Assembly: GCA_977017575.1 (NCBI GenBank)
Contig: CDRNVI010000149.1
Span: 434,001-498,000, forward strand
DNA: 64,000 nucleotides
Direction: 5' to 3'
From: Paramoeba atlantica
Lineage: Eukaryota > Discosea
The first letter of the stretch is position 1; each line of letters begins with the position of its first letter. Below, in pieces: positions 1 through 12,430 of this stretch. The notes under the pieces were generated by a model that saw only the letters and a program-made list of their open reading frames with translations, ran no database searches and was not told the origin of the DNA. The position numbers and the translations under genes are program-made.

Positions 1-2475
<2,475 letters not shown>

Positions 2476-2714
2476 TTTTTTAATTAAAAATAATAACTAT
2501 TTTTTATTATTTTTCTTTTTTTACTTATTTTTTAACTTGAGGTAACAGAAAAATTTACTTCCCTCTCCCTCCCTCATCCCCTCTCATTTTTTTCGTTCAA
2601 TAAATTTTACTTGAGGGTTGAGTATAACCGAGTATCTTTATTTGTTGTTTTTCTATATTTGTATTCTCTCCCTTTTTTCTTTTTTGGTTATTTTTTCACC
2701 TTTTTTGATAAGAT

Positions 2715-2785
2715 GCGCTGCTAGTCTAGTGGCAGGATGTCCGCCTTCCAAGCGGACGGGCCGGGTTCGATTCCCGGGTGGCGCA
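2715..2785 (+). tRNA. tRNA-Gly (anticodon TCC)
   Basis: A complete cloverleaf of 71 nt without CCA. The acceptor stem GCGCTGC pairs with GTGGCGC, with two G-T pairs. The anticodon stem GTCCG/CGGAC holds a seven-base loop CTTCCAA with anticodon TCC. The T arm is CCGGG-TTCGATT-CCCGG and the discriminator is A. Box A (TAGTCTAGTGG) and box B (GGTTCGATTCC) are intact and no intron is present. A run of 12 T follows at once as the Pol III terminator. A LINE-A insertion lies 148 bp downstream. Confidence 0.96.
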
Positions 2786-2797
2786 TTTTTTTTTTTT
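2786..2797 (+). terminator. Pol III T-tract terminator of tRNA-Gly
   Basis: Twelve consecutive T residues directly after the tRNA discriminator base, the standard RNA polymerase III stop signal. Confidence 0.85.
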
Positions 2798-2933
2798 CAA
2801 AATCCCTTCAAGGTCACCTGGCTCACATCCACCCCTTCTCAATTGCAAGTTTTCTTGATATCAGGCATGAGTGTTTGTTTTCAAAATGGAGATTCAAAAA
2901 TTGTTTCAAGATCATTTTTTTTTGTTCTTCTTT

Positions 2934-4741
2934 AAGTTCTTGGTATGATTGCTAAGTTCTTGGGAACTCCTTCAATTTCTATTGGACTTAAAAGATTAGT
3001 AGTTAAGGCTGTATTAATCCCATGCATTACATATGGGGGAGAATGGTTTGGCATGTGTGGTACTAACACTGACACCCTTCAACCTCTTGTGAATAAGGCT
3101 ATGAGATTATGCATCCAAGCAAAAACAACTGCTAATTGGGTTCCAATTGAAGCTGCTCAACTAGAATTGGGAATTCAATCAATGAAAATCACATGTTCCT
3201 CCAAAAGGGCAAGAATTATAACCAAAATGTGGGAATTGAATACAATCCTCCCTGAGTTATATCATAACCCAACATCTACCCGTAAATTCACATGGGTGAA
3301 AGGAACAAAAGTTTGGTTAAAGAAAAAGAGAGTCTACAATACTGCAACTCCTCCTCAATTAATTCCACTTGCACAAATTGGAGCCAAAAGACTACAAAAG
3401 CATATGACTGATGAACTTATTGCTAAAAGTCAACAAGGTAGTGGATCAGCTGGGTTGATTCACTACAATAAATGGAATATGCTGTCCAGTCGTGAATGGT
3501 ACAAAATCTGCATTTCTCGACCTGAAATCTCACTGGGTGCTGTTTGCTTAGTTAGATTGAGAATAGGTTGCTATTGGACAGCTAAAAGATTGGCTGATTG
3601 TAGGCTTATTGAAGAGAGGTTTAAAACAACAACTTGTCCAATGTGCAACAATAGTACTGGAAAGGTTGAAACTCCATATCATATGATATTTGAGTGCTCA
3701 AGATGGAATGAATATCGAAATGATATTCAAGGGCTTCTCTCTAAAGTTAAACAAGAAGCTCGACGCTGGATTCGAGTTGAGCGCACTAAAAGGAGAGAAT
3801 TGGGTCATTCTGAGGAAAGGATTGATCAAGACTTAAAAATTCTTGATCCTTTTACTTCTCTGTGCATCGGTGGCACAATTGATGGAAAACTTGTGAGATG
3901 GTGGAAGAACTCTCTCCCCAAAAAGAGAGGGGAGCAAGCCTCCTCTAGATCTAGAGGTGGGAGAGGAGCAGGTTCTTCATCTTCTTCCCGTCAAAGAGGA
4001 ACAAGAAGAAGATCAACAAATAATAGTGATGGTATGGTTGGAAATGATTCTTCTTCTTCTGCCTCAAACACCACAAGAATTCAAGATCATCAAGATAATA
4101 GTCCTGATACAAGGAACACTGCCTCTCCAAGAAGAAGAGGTAATGCGATTCTTGGACTGATCCAATTTCTTGGAAAAGTTCATACTGGGAGAGCACGTGT
4201 GCTTTCTCAACTGCGAGGTCATAACAACACCGAGGGCCAAAGCCAGCAATGGTATGGCGGGGCGGGTACTGCCCAAGCACACTCTTCTCAATCTGAAGAT
4301 CTCCAAGATCCAGGATAAAGAAGAGGCTGGGCCACCTTCAGTTCCTGCTTTTTCTATTAGCTTTGGCTGCACAATGTGAGATAGTAACTTGGAATTAAAG
4401 AAAAGCACCTTTTTAAGCTTGGCATTCTCTCCTCAGGAAGGAATCCAAATAAAGTTTAAAAAGGAAGACAAAAGGAGGATTTTTTAGTGGGTGAGAGTCC
4501 CACACTACCCTGAGTGGAGGCTTGTGGCAAAGTGGTGCAAAACTTGGGGTGCCTACCCAGCTAACAGTCTTCTGGGAACATTTTAACATAAATTTGTGTT
4601 GAAAAGGTTCTTGGGGAATGGATGACGCTCTTTACTGAGCTGAGAAAAACTGTTAGGGCTACATTAGAATAGTCAATCGGTAAAAAAGATTCTGGTAAGG
4701 TTTTTTCCTTCTTTGTGAACTGATAAAGTCCCAGCAGTCAC

Positions 4742-4773
<32 letters not shown>
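2934..4773 (+). mobile_element. LINE-A: 5'-truncated non-LTR retrotransposon with target site duplication
   Basis: The element spans from just before a truncated reverse transcriptase ORF to a poly(A) tail of about 31 A (4743-4773). Exact 12-bp direct repeats TTGTTCTTCTTT flank it at 2922-2933 and 4774-4785, so this is a target-primed insertion. Everything upstream of the thumb region of the reverse transcriptase is missing, which is the usual 5' truncation of LINEs. The last 60 bp before the tail (from about 4686, ending in CCCAGCAGTCACC) recur at 5226-5299 and in worn form at 5598-5634, so the family is repeated here. The insertion point is 148 bp 3' of tRNA-Gly, in the same orientation as the tRNA. 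Confidence 0.88.
2945..4318 (+). pseudogene. C-terminal part of LINE-A reverse transcriptase polyprotein (5'-truncated)
   Basis: An open frame of 457 codons without internal stop. Near the start, residues about 15-40 (KRLVVKAVLIPCITYGGEWF) match the segment that follows the thumb in many LINE ORF2 proteins. Around residues 230-255, CPMCNNSTG...HMIFEC has the C-x2-C...H-x4-C spacing of a reverse-transcriptase-associated zinc-binding domain. The C-terminal 130 residues are rich in Ser, Arg and Gly and probably disordered. The palm motifs (the FxDD box) and any endonuclease are absent because the element is truncated at 2934, so the ORF cannot encode an active enzyme. The first ATG is simply the first one inside the truncated copy. 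The undamaged frame suggests a young insertion. Confidence 0.8.
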
Positions 4774-4776
<3 letters not shown>

Positions 4777-5012
4777 TTCTTCTTTCTCTTCTCTCCTTCT
4801 TCTTTTTCTCTTACATGGGTTCAAGAGGGGATCTTGTTTGAAAAAGCCTAAGAAAACTCATAAAAATTTGTAACACCCTTTTTTATCAGTGTTTCTTTTT
4901 TATTGATATTTTTTTGGGGAGAAAAATACAGCCATTCTTAAAAAACACAGGGGCCAGAACCTAATTCCCAGTGAGTGTTTTTTTTTTCATTTTTTTCATT
5001 TTTTGAAAATAT

Positions 5013-5084
5013 GCTGTCATAGCTTAGTTGGCAGAGTGCAGGATTGTGGCTCCTGAGACCTGGGTTCGATTCCCGGTGATGGCA
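5013..5084 (+). tRNA. tRNA-His (anticodon GTG)
   Basis: The acceptor stem GCTGTCA pairs with TGATGGC, with two G-T wobbles, and the discriminator is A. The anticodon stem CAGGA/TCCTG encloses the loop TTGTGGC, which gives anticodon GTG. The T arm is CTGGG-TTCGATT-CCCGG. Boxes A and B are intact and there is no intron. The extra 5' G(-1) of tRNA-His is not encoded at position 5012 (T), so it would have to be added after transcription, as in other eukaryotes. A 74-bp LINE-A tail lies 141 bp downstream. Confidence 0.95.
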
Positions 5085-5093
5085 TTTGTTTTT
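5085..5093 (+). terminator. Pol III T-tract terminator of tRNA-His
   Basis: TTTG followed by five T just after the tRNA-His gene; longer T runs follow by 5101-5108. Confidence 0.7.
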
Positions 5094-5225
5094 CATTTCT
5101 TTTTTTTCCCTTCCATTTATCTCTTTTTCTTTTTCTTTTTTTTTCCCCCTTTTTTTCTTTTCTTTTCTTTTCCCTTTCCCTTTCCCTTTCCCTTTCCTTT
5201 CCTTTCTTTCTCTTTCTCTTTTCTT

Positions 5226-5299
5226 AAGATTCTGGTAAGGTTTTTTCCTTCTTTGTGTGAACTGATAAAGTCCCAGCAGTCACCAAAAAAAAAAAAAAA
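5226..5299 (+). mobile_element. LINE-A 3' end fragment with target site duplication
   Basis: This 74-bp copy repeats the last part of LINE-A (GATTCTGGTAAGG...CCCAGCAGTCACC plus A tail) and nothing more, a very short 5'-truncated insertion. Direct repeats CTTTCTCTTTTCTT (14 bp) flank it at 5212-5225 and 5300-5313. They lie in a pyrimidine tract, which weakens them somewhat, but the match is exact at both junctions. It lies 141 bp 3' of tRNA-His in the same orientation, almost the spacing of the longer copy behind tRNA-Gly. Confidence 0.8.
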
Positions 5300-5597
5300 C
5301 TTTCTCTTTTCTTTCTCTTCTTCTTTCTTTTTTTCCCCTCTCTTTTTTCTTTCTTTCATATTCTTTTTTTTTCTTCCTGTCAGTTTTTTGAGATTCTTAA
5401 TTGATAAAGTTTTGTCCAATCACAACCAGTATTTGTCAATATTATCCAAGACAAGTTGTATTATTCTGTGTGTTGATCTTCTCTTTCAAATGGTATTAGA
5501 TTTGTTTTTGTTTTTTTTGTTTTCTTATTTTTTAAAGTTGATAAAGTTTTTTTGATTTTTTTTGATTTATTTTTTTTTTCAACTCTTCTTTCAACTC

Positions 5598-5634
5598 TGT
5601 GAACTGATAAAGTTCCCAGTGGTCACTAAAAAAA
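5598..5634 (+). mobile_element. Worn LINE-A 3' end fragment
   Basis: GTGAACTGATAAAGTTCCCAG followed by TGGTCACTAAAAAAAA resembles the LINE-A terminus with a few substitutions and one insertion. No target site duplication is clear. It ends 21 bp before tRNA-Thr. Two shorter echoes of the core TTGATAAAGTT are visible at about 5400 and 5537, so the spacer may be made of several overlapping old tails. Confidence 0.6.
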
Positions 5635-5655
5635 ATCTTTTTTTTTGAAGCAAGT

Positions 5656-5728
5656 GGCTCCATAGCTTAGCTGGCAGAGCGCCACCCTAGTAAGGTGGAG
5701 GTCATGGGTTCAATTCCCATTGGAGCCT
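5656..5728 (+). tRNA. tRNA-Thr (anticodon AGT)
   Basis: A perfect acceptor stem GGCTCCA/TGGAGCC with discriminator T, which is usual for eukaryotic tRNA-Thr. The anticodon stem CCACC/GGTGG holds the loop CTAGTAA, anticodon AGT (read as inosine-GT). Box A is TAGCTTAGCTGG and box B is GGTTCAATTCC. There is no intron. A T run at 5735-5743 is the likely terminator. Confidence 0.96.
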
Positions 5729-5734
5729 ACTTTC

Positions 5735-5743
5735 TTTTTTTTT
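5735..5743 (+). terminator. Pol III T-tract terminator of tRNA-Thr
   Basis: Nine T residues starting seven bases after the tRNA-Thr gene; a TTT at 5731 precedes them. Confidence 0.7.
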
Positions 5744-6147
5744 CTTTTCTTTTTTATTTCTCTGTCCTTTCATGTTTGTCTTTTCTTTTTTGTTTGTCTT
5801 TTTCTCCATCACTTTGTTCATTCTTTAATTTTTGTTCAGTTTTGAAAATAAATAACTTAATATTTTTTTATTTTTTATCTTCAGTGTGTAGAACATTGCA
5901 TGGGTTGTGCTCAGGGATGGCATTATTTGTAATGGTTTCCCCTTGTCCAGTCATTATCTTGTTGTTGGATCTTTGAAATTACAGCTCCATTCCTTTACAA
6001 AAGATTATGGATCAAAAGGTTTTGAGAGTGTTGAGGAGCATGTTGTGTGTTAAAAGCACATAGGTCAATCATAGAAACCAGTGATGATAAGATGCTTTTC
6101 TGAGTTTGATGACTTCACAAAAAAACAGAGTTTGAACATTGACATTG

Positions 6148-6220
6148 GCTTCTGTGGCTCAGTCGGTAGAGCGTCAGTCTCATAATCTGAAGGTCGTGAG
6201 TTCAATCCTCACCGGGAGCA
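6148..6220 (+). tRNA. tRNA-Met, elongator type (anticodon CAT)
   Basis: The acceptor stem GCTTCTG pairs with CGGGAGC, with wobbles, and the discriminator is A. The anticodon arm TCAGT-CTCATAA-TCTGA gives anticodon CAT with the T-T closing mismatch typical of eukaryotic elongator tRNA-Met. The T arm is GTGAG-TTCAATC-CTCAC. The T-loop begins TTC, and the arm lacks the initiator features, so this is not tRNA-iMet. Eight T residues at 6222-6229 terminate it. Confidence 0.95.
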
Positions 6221-6221
6221 C

Positions 6222-6229
6222 TTTTTTTT
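6222..6229 (+). terminator. Pol III T-tract terminator of tRNA-Met
   Basis: Eight consecutive T residues one base after the tRNA gene. Confidence 0.8.
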
Positions 6230-7060
6230 GTCTTTTGATTTTTTTTTTCGTGGTGGTTTGAACCCTCCACTCCAGCACTCCAGGTGGAGTTTTTTTCTTT
6301 CTTTTTTTTACTCTACCCCCCCCAACTCCCTCAAAATTCTCTTGTTTTCCTTCAATTCCTTGAACTCATCTGCTTGCTTGAGGATCACTTTGAGCTTTTC
6401 TTTTGATTTTACAGAGTTCCTCAAGGGGGTCAGAGTGAAATTCCAGAAAATACAAAAAAAAGCAAACAAAGTTATTTGGCAGACTGTCCTTTGATGGTTG
6501 AACACTGAGTGAGAAAAAAAATTCGAGGATAATCCAGTAACAATCACAGAAGAAGAAATTTGTTGAAACTTTTTGCTTTTGAAGTGTAGAAAGGGAACAG
6601 TGAAGAATTTAAAGATGGTTGACTCAAAATAATTTGGAATTCAGTTGCAAAACAAATTGAGGAAGAAATCTTTCATTACCAAGGAAAACAATTTTCGATC
6701 TTGACCTTGCTTTTTTTTGAAAGCTTGGCTAGGAAAATATGCACAGCATTAGAAACTGTAGCAAGATCTGGAAAAGAGAACAATTAATGCAACTCCCTTT
6801 TCTTCTGAGGAGGCCAATACAATAATGGACTGCTGGGCCCTGCTGATCTGAATCACACACATTATATTTCTCAGAGCCCCTCACCCTCCAGTATCTTCCC
6901 CTTGTCCTCCAGTATCTACTCCTCTTATACCTCTGGTTTCTTCTCCTCATCTTCCAGGAACTTCTCCTCTGGTCTCATCACTTTGTCCACACGATCGACA
7001 GATCCCTGGAGAGCAGGAGACAAAGAACACAGAAACACACACACCAAAGAAAAGTCGAAA
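6230..7060. other. Intergenic, no supported gene
   Basis: No convincing coding or RNA gene. On the minus strand a stretch at 6929-7007 reads as a short Glu/Lys-rich open segment behind a good 3' splice site (CTCTCCAG at 7008-7015). It might be an alternative last exon of the spliced gene at 7368-7794, but its reading frame does not join cleanly. Confidence 0.4.
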
Positions 7061-7068
7061 ATGTGAGT

Positions 7069-7074
7069 TTTATT
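7069..7074 (-). promoter_or_regulatory. AATAAA polyadenylation signal (minus strand)
   Basis: TTTATT on the + strand, so AATAAA on the minus strand, about 295 bp past the stop codon of the small spliced gene at 7368-7794. It would end that transcript if the gene is real. Confidence 0.35.
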
Positions 7075-7367
7075 CATCAGGTAAATACAAGGGAAACATT
7101 AGAACTAGAGATAAAATGCGGGAGCAGAGAAACACAGTTGAGATGGGGGTGTGACAGAGATAAAAGAGAGTGTAAAATCAGTGTTTTGATCAAAACAAGG
7201 ACAGAATCAAATTGGGACAGGATAAAATAAACATTAGGAAAAATAGGAAAAGGAAAAGTAAAACAAGGGAAAAATACAATCGAAAAGGAGGAAGGAAGGG
7301 AGGGAGGGAGCAGTGATCAATCAGAGGAGCAGAGTGACAAGATGGCATCAAATTGAATAGAAGACAA

Positions 7368-7794
7368 TCAAACAGGGTTTGTAACAAAACTCCTCTCACC
7401 TTCCTCTTCCAATTTCATATCCTTGTCCAGTCTCCTCTTATCCTCCACAAACAACACCCTCTGAAAATTCTGGTCCTGATGAATATTTTGAGGGAATGCC
7501 CAAGCATAGGGCAACCCAACACCCAATAATGGAACCTGGAAACACAGAATATCCAACCAAATTCTGCCATTAAAGCAAAAGAGCCACTCAACAAATTTCT
7601 TGTTTCACTTTTTTGAACCAATAGCCATGAATTCCCAAGAAATTGAAGACAAAATCATGAAAACTCACCCTCAAGCCACCAGAAGAATGCCATTTGTGCA
7701 CATTTGAAAAGTTTCTCCAGAAGAACAAGCTTTGTGTTTCAGGTTGAAACTGCAACAGACACAAAAATTTGCTCGATAATGTCAAAGTTTGCAT
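7368..7794 (-). CDS. Small two-exon protein gene, unknown function
   Basis: On the minus strand, exon 1 is 7794-7669 (42 codons) and exon 2 is 7535-7368 (55 codons plus TGA), together 97 aa. The 133-bp intron between them starts GTGAGT and ends TTTCCAG, both textbook spliceosomal sites, and the phase is 0 on both sides. Exon 1 has a short hydrophobic N-terminus and aromatic patches (SLFFWRNF). Exon 2 opens with a Gly/Pro-rich hydrophobic stretch (VPLLGVGLPYAWAFP) and ends in a charged helix (EDKRRLDKDMKLEEE). I do not recognise the family. The second exon could instead leave at GTGAGA (7399) and splice to an exon near 6990. A good TTGCAG site at 7750-7755 leaves open an upstream exon and a later true start. 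Convergent ORF content on the other strand begins at 7798. Confidence 0.42.
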
Positions 7795-7797
7795 TCA

Positions 7798-8616
7798 ATG
7801 TTCGAAAAGACAACAGAAACAAAGGACCAGTCTCTCAAAAATTTGTGGAATAACATCACAAAACAAATTATGGAGAAGGTTTATGATTCACAAAAACGAT
7901 TGATCAATTTGTTCAACAATCTTGCATTCAAAACCGCACAGCAAGCTCAATCAGGAAAAAGAACAAAATTACAAAAAGATCCAGCAAAATGGACAGTTTC
8001 TGTAACTCCTCTAACTTCTGAAGAAGCAAAGAAAATGATCCAATATTGGGGAATTGATACTCCTTCCCTGAAGGGTTGAACAAGACCTTTTTTCATGTTG
8101 AAGGGTTTGCCTTGGGTGATTTTGAGGAATTGATCAAGCGTTTTGGTATCTCTCTGACTTTGTGTGGGACACAACAAAAGCATGATAAGGAATAAAGGTG
8201 TTTTTATTGGCTTGTTTTTGATTATCGACATTGAGAAAAGTTATGAAATTCATCAGTTCAGTGAAAAGTACAAGTCAATAAAAACACAAGCAAAACAATA
8301 CTTCATCCACTTTCTTTTTTCAATTTTTGCAGGTTCAACATCATGTAATGGTAGAACTCAAAGCAGAGAAGATATGATCATCCAGATACTCCATCTTCAA
8401 CAAAAACAATTGACAGCCAAGGTTGCAATACTCAAGGATTGAATACAAGATGACATTCCTGCCTTATTGATGAAGATCTCGAGTTTCTACAAGGAGAAGA
8501 AGGATGAACAAGTGACCTACCATCTTGTCAAGTCAATGGTGAAGGCAGGAATAGCAGCAGGAGAACAGAGACCAAAAAAACAGAGAAAAATGTGGTCTTC
8601 CTCATTTGGTGAATGA
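7798..8616 (+). pseudogene. Broken or intron-bearing unknown ORF
   Basis: Two protein-like open stretches lie on the + strand. The first (7798-8079, 93 codons, Lys/Gln-rich and helical) ends in a TGA. The second begins behind a good acceptor (polypyrimidine then TTTTTGCAG at 8323-8331). It runs to a TGA at 8440 and then continues in the same frame for 57 more codons rich in Lys and Glu to a TGA at 8614. A single gene would need an intron between the parts and one in-frame stop, so I treat it as decayed or mis-modelled. No family is recognised. Its first ATG is four bases from the proposed start of the minus-strand gene, so one of the two starts is probably wrong. Confidence 0.25.
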
Positions 8617-9985
8617 CATGATGATGGTTTTCAGTTGAACAGACCTTCATCCCCAGAATAAATTCCTCCCAAATAGCACAAAAAGACATTCATGACCCCA
8701 CCAGTCCAGGTCTTTTATTCTAGAATGGAAACTTTAAACTCTCACATTTTATTGTACTGTTGTTAGGGTTGAGATGGGAGGCGCTTGCTGAGTGGGTAAA
8801 CATCCATTCTCACAATTTTGAAGGGGAGAGTGAGAGCCAAAACGAAAATGCAAACACCAACTCACTCTCTCAAAAATAAATCTTCATTTTGTGAGTTGAT
8901 TCACTGAAACACTTCAAAAGCAGTGTGTTCTTTGTGTCACTCTGTGGGGTCACAAATAAAATTCTCATTCTTATTTCTCTCAACAAAACAATTTGATTTT
9001 AAATAACAAAAAAAGAGGAGTGGGGGGGCGGGAACATCACCCACTCACTTGCTCTTTAAAATTTGAATAAATTGATTTTTATTGAATCTAGCAATTACTT
9101 TTTGAAAAGGCAACAATCCTTCTTTTTTTTTCCCTGCCTCTCTCTCTCTTTTCTCTTTCTATGTATTCATTCTCCCTCCTCCACTTCAAATATGATTTTT
9201 TGGGGGGTCACCAAAATACATTCAAAAAGAGGAAAAATTTAAAAACAGCAGTTTGAAAAGTTTGAAATGACAAAAAAAGAAAGAAAACCTCAGAACAATC
9301 TTTGGAAGGTTGAGACAAATCCAAAAAGACAAAAAAAAAAAGGAAAGGAAAGAAAGAAAAACAAAAGAAACAAAAGAAACAAAAGAAACAAAAGAAACAA
9401 ACCATGAAAAGTCAAAAAAAAACCAAAGGAAAAAGAGGAGATCCCTTGAATTCAACAACCCAAACACAAACTTTTACCAAACAAAGTCTCTCTCTCTTTC
9501 TCTCTCTCTCTTCTCTCTTCTCTCTTCCTCCTTTTCACAAAACAAAAAAAAAGCATTGAGCCGCTGATTTAGATCCCTTAATTTTTCGGGAAAGAGAAAG
9601 AGCAAAAAGATGCTCTTTGTCAGCTTGATAATTGGTTCTTTTTTTTTTCGTTTTTTCTTCCTCTTCTTCTCTCCTCTTCACCCTCTTCAGTTTTCTTCTT
9701 CCGACCTCTTCAGTTCCCCCTCCCTCTCTTTTTTTCTTTTCTTTCATTCTCTTTTCCACTCAATGTGACCTCCATTGAGGGAGCTTCCAAACTGACTTGA
9801 ACAACTGCCTTTTTCTGTGGGGTGGGTGATGGGGGGAGAGGGAGTAAAAGGAGGAGAGAGGGGGTTAAAAGGGATGGTGATAGGATCAACCACAAATATC
9901 ATGATGATAATTTTTTGAGGAGGGGTGGGGGGGTGGGGGGGGAGGTTTCATGGGAGGGAGAGGGGAGAGGGGCATTCTGGCTGAT
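8617..9985. other. Intergenic, A-rich, no supported gene
   Basis: Contains short A-rich and AAACA tandem stretches (five copies of an AAAAGAAAC-like unit near 9360-9400), a CT-rich tract at 9486-9535 and a perfect 8-bp stem AAAGAGCA/TGCTCTTT at 9596-9617. No rRNA, tRNA or coding gene is supported. Confidence 0.5.
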
Positions 9986-10320
9986 CAAGAAAAGAGGTTT
10001 TTTCCTCCTTCTCTTCTCTTTTTCCTTTTTCTCCCTTTTTTTGTTTTTTTGAGTTTTCCTTTTTTTTCTTTTCTTGGGTTTTCTTTTTTTCTTTTTTCTC
10101 CATCTGTTTTTTTTTCTCCTTTTTTCTTTTCTTTCTTTTGTCTTTCCCTTTTTTTTTCTTGTTTTTTTTTTCTTTTTTTTCTCACTGCTGTTTTCCCCCT
10201 TTGTCTTTTCTCTCTCTTGAGGGTAATTCTTTTTTTTAGTTCCTCTCTTTTTCCCTTTTGTTTGTGAGATTGGAAGATTTCATCTGGGAGGACAATGTTT
10301 TTGTGTTTTTTTCATTTGGA

Positions 10321-10376
10321 TTTTTCATACTCTCTGGATGTGAATCTGAAAATTTGAACCCAGAGAGTATGAAAAA
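10321..10376. repeat. Dispersed hairpin element, copy 1
   Basis: A perfect 17-bp stem: TTTTTCATACTCTCTGG (10321-10337) pairs with CCAGAGAGTATGAAAAA (10360-10376) around a 22-base loop that includes GAAAATTTG. Copies with the same arms and related loops occur at 15964, 50589 and 54191. Confidence 0.8.
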
Positions 10377-10938
10377 AAATTACAAATACCCACAATCACA
10401 ATGGAAAACAGAGCAAGAGGGGGGGAGAGAGAATGGGAGAGGAGGGTAAGCAACACACAACCTCTGTTTTTTTGCTTCTCTTCTTCTTTTTCTCTCTCTT
10501 TCTCATTCTCTCCTTCTCTCCTCTCTCTCTCCTCTCCTCTTCTCTTTCTCTTTCTCTTCTGCTTTTTCTTTCTCTCTCTCTTCTCTCTTCTCTCTTTCTT
10601 CTCTCTTTCTATTATTTGTTAAAAAAGGCTTTTGGCAAACAACTATCTCCTTTCTTCTCTTGTTTTATTTGTTTCTTTTTCTTTTTTTTTTTCTTTTTTC
10701 TTTTTCTTTTTCTTTTTCTTTTTTTTCTTTTTCTTTTAACTTTTTCATTCTTCTCTCTCTTTCTCTCTCCCCTTTTCTCTCCCTCTCTCTTCTCTCTCTT
10801 CTCTTTCTAGCAATCTTTCTGACAATACTTTGAGAGGGCTGTTCCATTAGAAATTGAAAATCTTCATGTCCAAATCATGTTTTTTTTTTTATTTTTTATT
10901 TTTTATTTTGTTTTATTTTTATTTTTATTTTATTTTTA

Positions 10939-10969
<31 letters not shown>

Positions 10970-10984
10970 TTATTTTCATTTTTA

Positions 10985-11015
<31 letters not shown>

Positions 11016-11375
11016 TTATTATTTTATATTTTATTATTTTATTTTTTTTCTTTCTTTTATTATTCTTTTAATAATTTTATCATATTTAATTCTTCTCTTT
11101 CTTTCTCCTTCTCTCCTTCTCTCCTTCTCTCCTTCTCTCCTTCTCTCTCTCTCTTCTCCTCTTCTCTTTCTCTTTCTCTTCTGCTTTTTCTTTCTCTCTC
11201 TCTTCTCTCTTCTCTCTTCTCTCTTCTCTCTATTATTTGTTAAAAAAGGCTTTTGGCGGACAACTATCTCAGTGGGCAATGCCTGTTGAATTAATTTTGC
11301 ACAACCCTCTGATCTTCTTCAAATGTTTTTCTTTTCTTTTTTCTTTTTCTTTCTTTTTTTTCTTTTTTTTCTTCT

Positions 11376-11451
11376 GATTATTTTTTGGATAAATTATACT
11401 GTTCTGATGATTATTTTTTGGATAAATTATACTGTTCTGATGATTATTTTT
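11376..11451 (+). repeat. 33-bp direct tandem duplication
   Basis: A unit beginning GATTATTTTTTGGATAAATT is present at 11376 and 11409, with a partial third copy at 11442. The period is exactly 33 bp. Confidence 0.8.
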
Positions 11452-11517
11452 CTTTTCTTTCTTTCTCTCTCTCTTTTCTCTCTCACTTTTCTCTCTCTTT
11501 CTCTTTTTCTTCTCTCC

Positions 11518-11566
<49 letters not shown>

Positions 11567-12120
11567 CCTTTCATAATATTTTTTTTTTTTTATTTCTTTT
11601 CTTTCCCTCTTCTTTCTTTCTTTCTTTCTTTCCCTCTTCTTTCTTTCTTTTTTCTTTCTTTCTTCTTTCTTTCTTTTCTCTTTGTAGATATTTCAGTAAG
11701 AATTCATTCACATGACCACTCAACTCACGAATCTTGTTCAAATGTATTTTTTTCTTTTTTTCTTTTTCTTTTTCTTTCTTTTTTCGTTCTCTTTTTCTTA
11801 AGATCAAAAACCTTTATTTTGTTGGGTGTTTTGTGATGTGTTTTTTTTCTTTTCTTTGTTTTTCTTTGTTTTTTTTTTAATTGGAAAACTAATTTTTCTT
11901 TCTTTTCTTTTTTCTTTTTCTGTTAGATGACAATATAACCAAAAAACAAGAAAGACAGAACAATTGAAGGGATTTTGTGATGATGTTTTGGAGTTTTATA
12001 AACAAATTAAAAAGTCCTTTTGATTTGTTCAAACAACTCTTTTTTCTTCTTTGACATTTTTCAGCGATTTGGGACCCTCAAAGAATTGGAATGTCCCAGA
12101 AGATGATTCAATTCTTGCTA

Positions 12121-12154
<34 letters not shown>
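12121..12154 (+). repeat. (AG)n microsatellite
   Basis: About 17 AG dinucleotides with a single interruption. Confidence 0.85.
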
Positions 12155-12430
12155 GAGCTGAGGAGTTAGGGAGTCAGGGAGACTTGAGATCCCACCAGAT
12201 GAGGTTCTTTTTTTTCTTTTTTTTTCTTCTTTTTTTTTGTTTTTTTTCTTTCTTTTTTTTCTTCTCTTTTTTCTTTGTTTTTTCTCTTTTTTTTTCTTTC
12301 TTTTTTTTTCTTCCTTCCTTTTCTTTTGTTTAATCTTTTATTTTAGAACAGAGACAAAAGTGTTCCACATTTTCCAATTCTTATCAGAAAAGAGTGGAAT
12401 TACATTGAAAAGGGTTCTTTTCTTTGATTG

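Larger units (their letters stand above)
9990..12340. repeat. Polypyrimidine-rich low-complexity block
   Basis: Long runs of T with interspersed C on the + strand: TTTC, TCTC and CTTCT types at 10000-10250, 10450-10810, 11090-11240 and 11450-11800, and (TTTTTA)n at 10880-11060. The open frames here are Phe/Leu/Ser on one strand and Lys/Arg/Glu on the other. They are artefacts of base composition. A short duplicated unit links 10610-10650 with 11225-11265 (TATTATTTGTTAAAAAAGG then CTTTTGGC), so part of the block is a segmental copy. Confidence 0.8.

Noticed and set aside
5028..5555. 175-codon Phe/Ser-rich frame across tRNA-His
   Set aside because: Runs through a tRNA gene and polypyrimidine tract; composition artefact.
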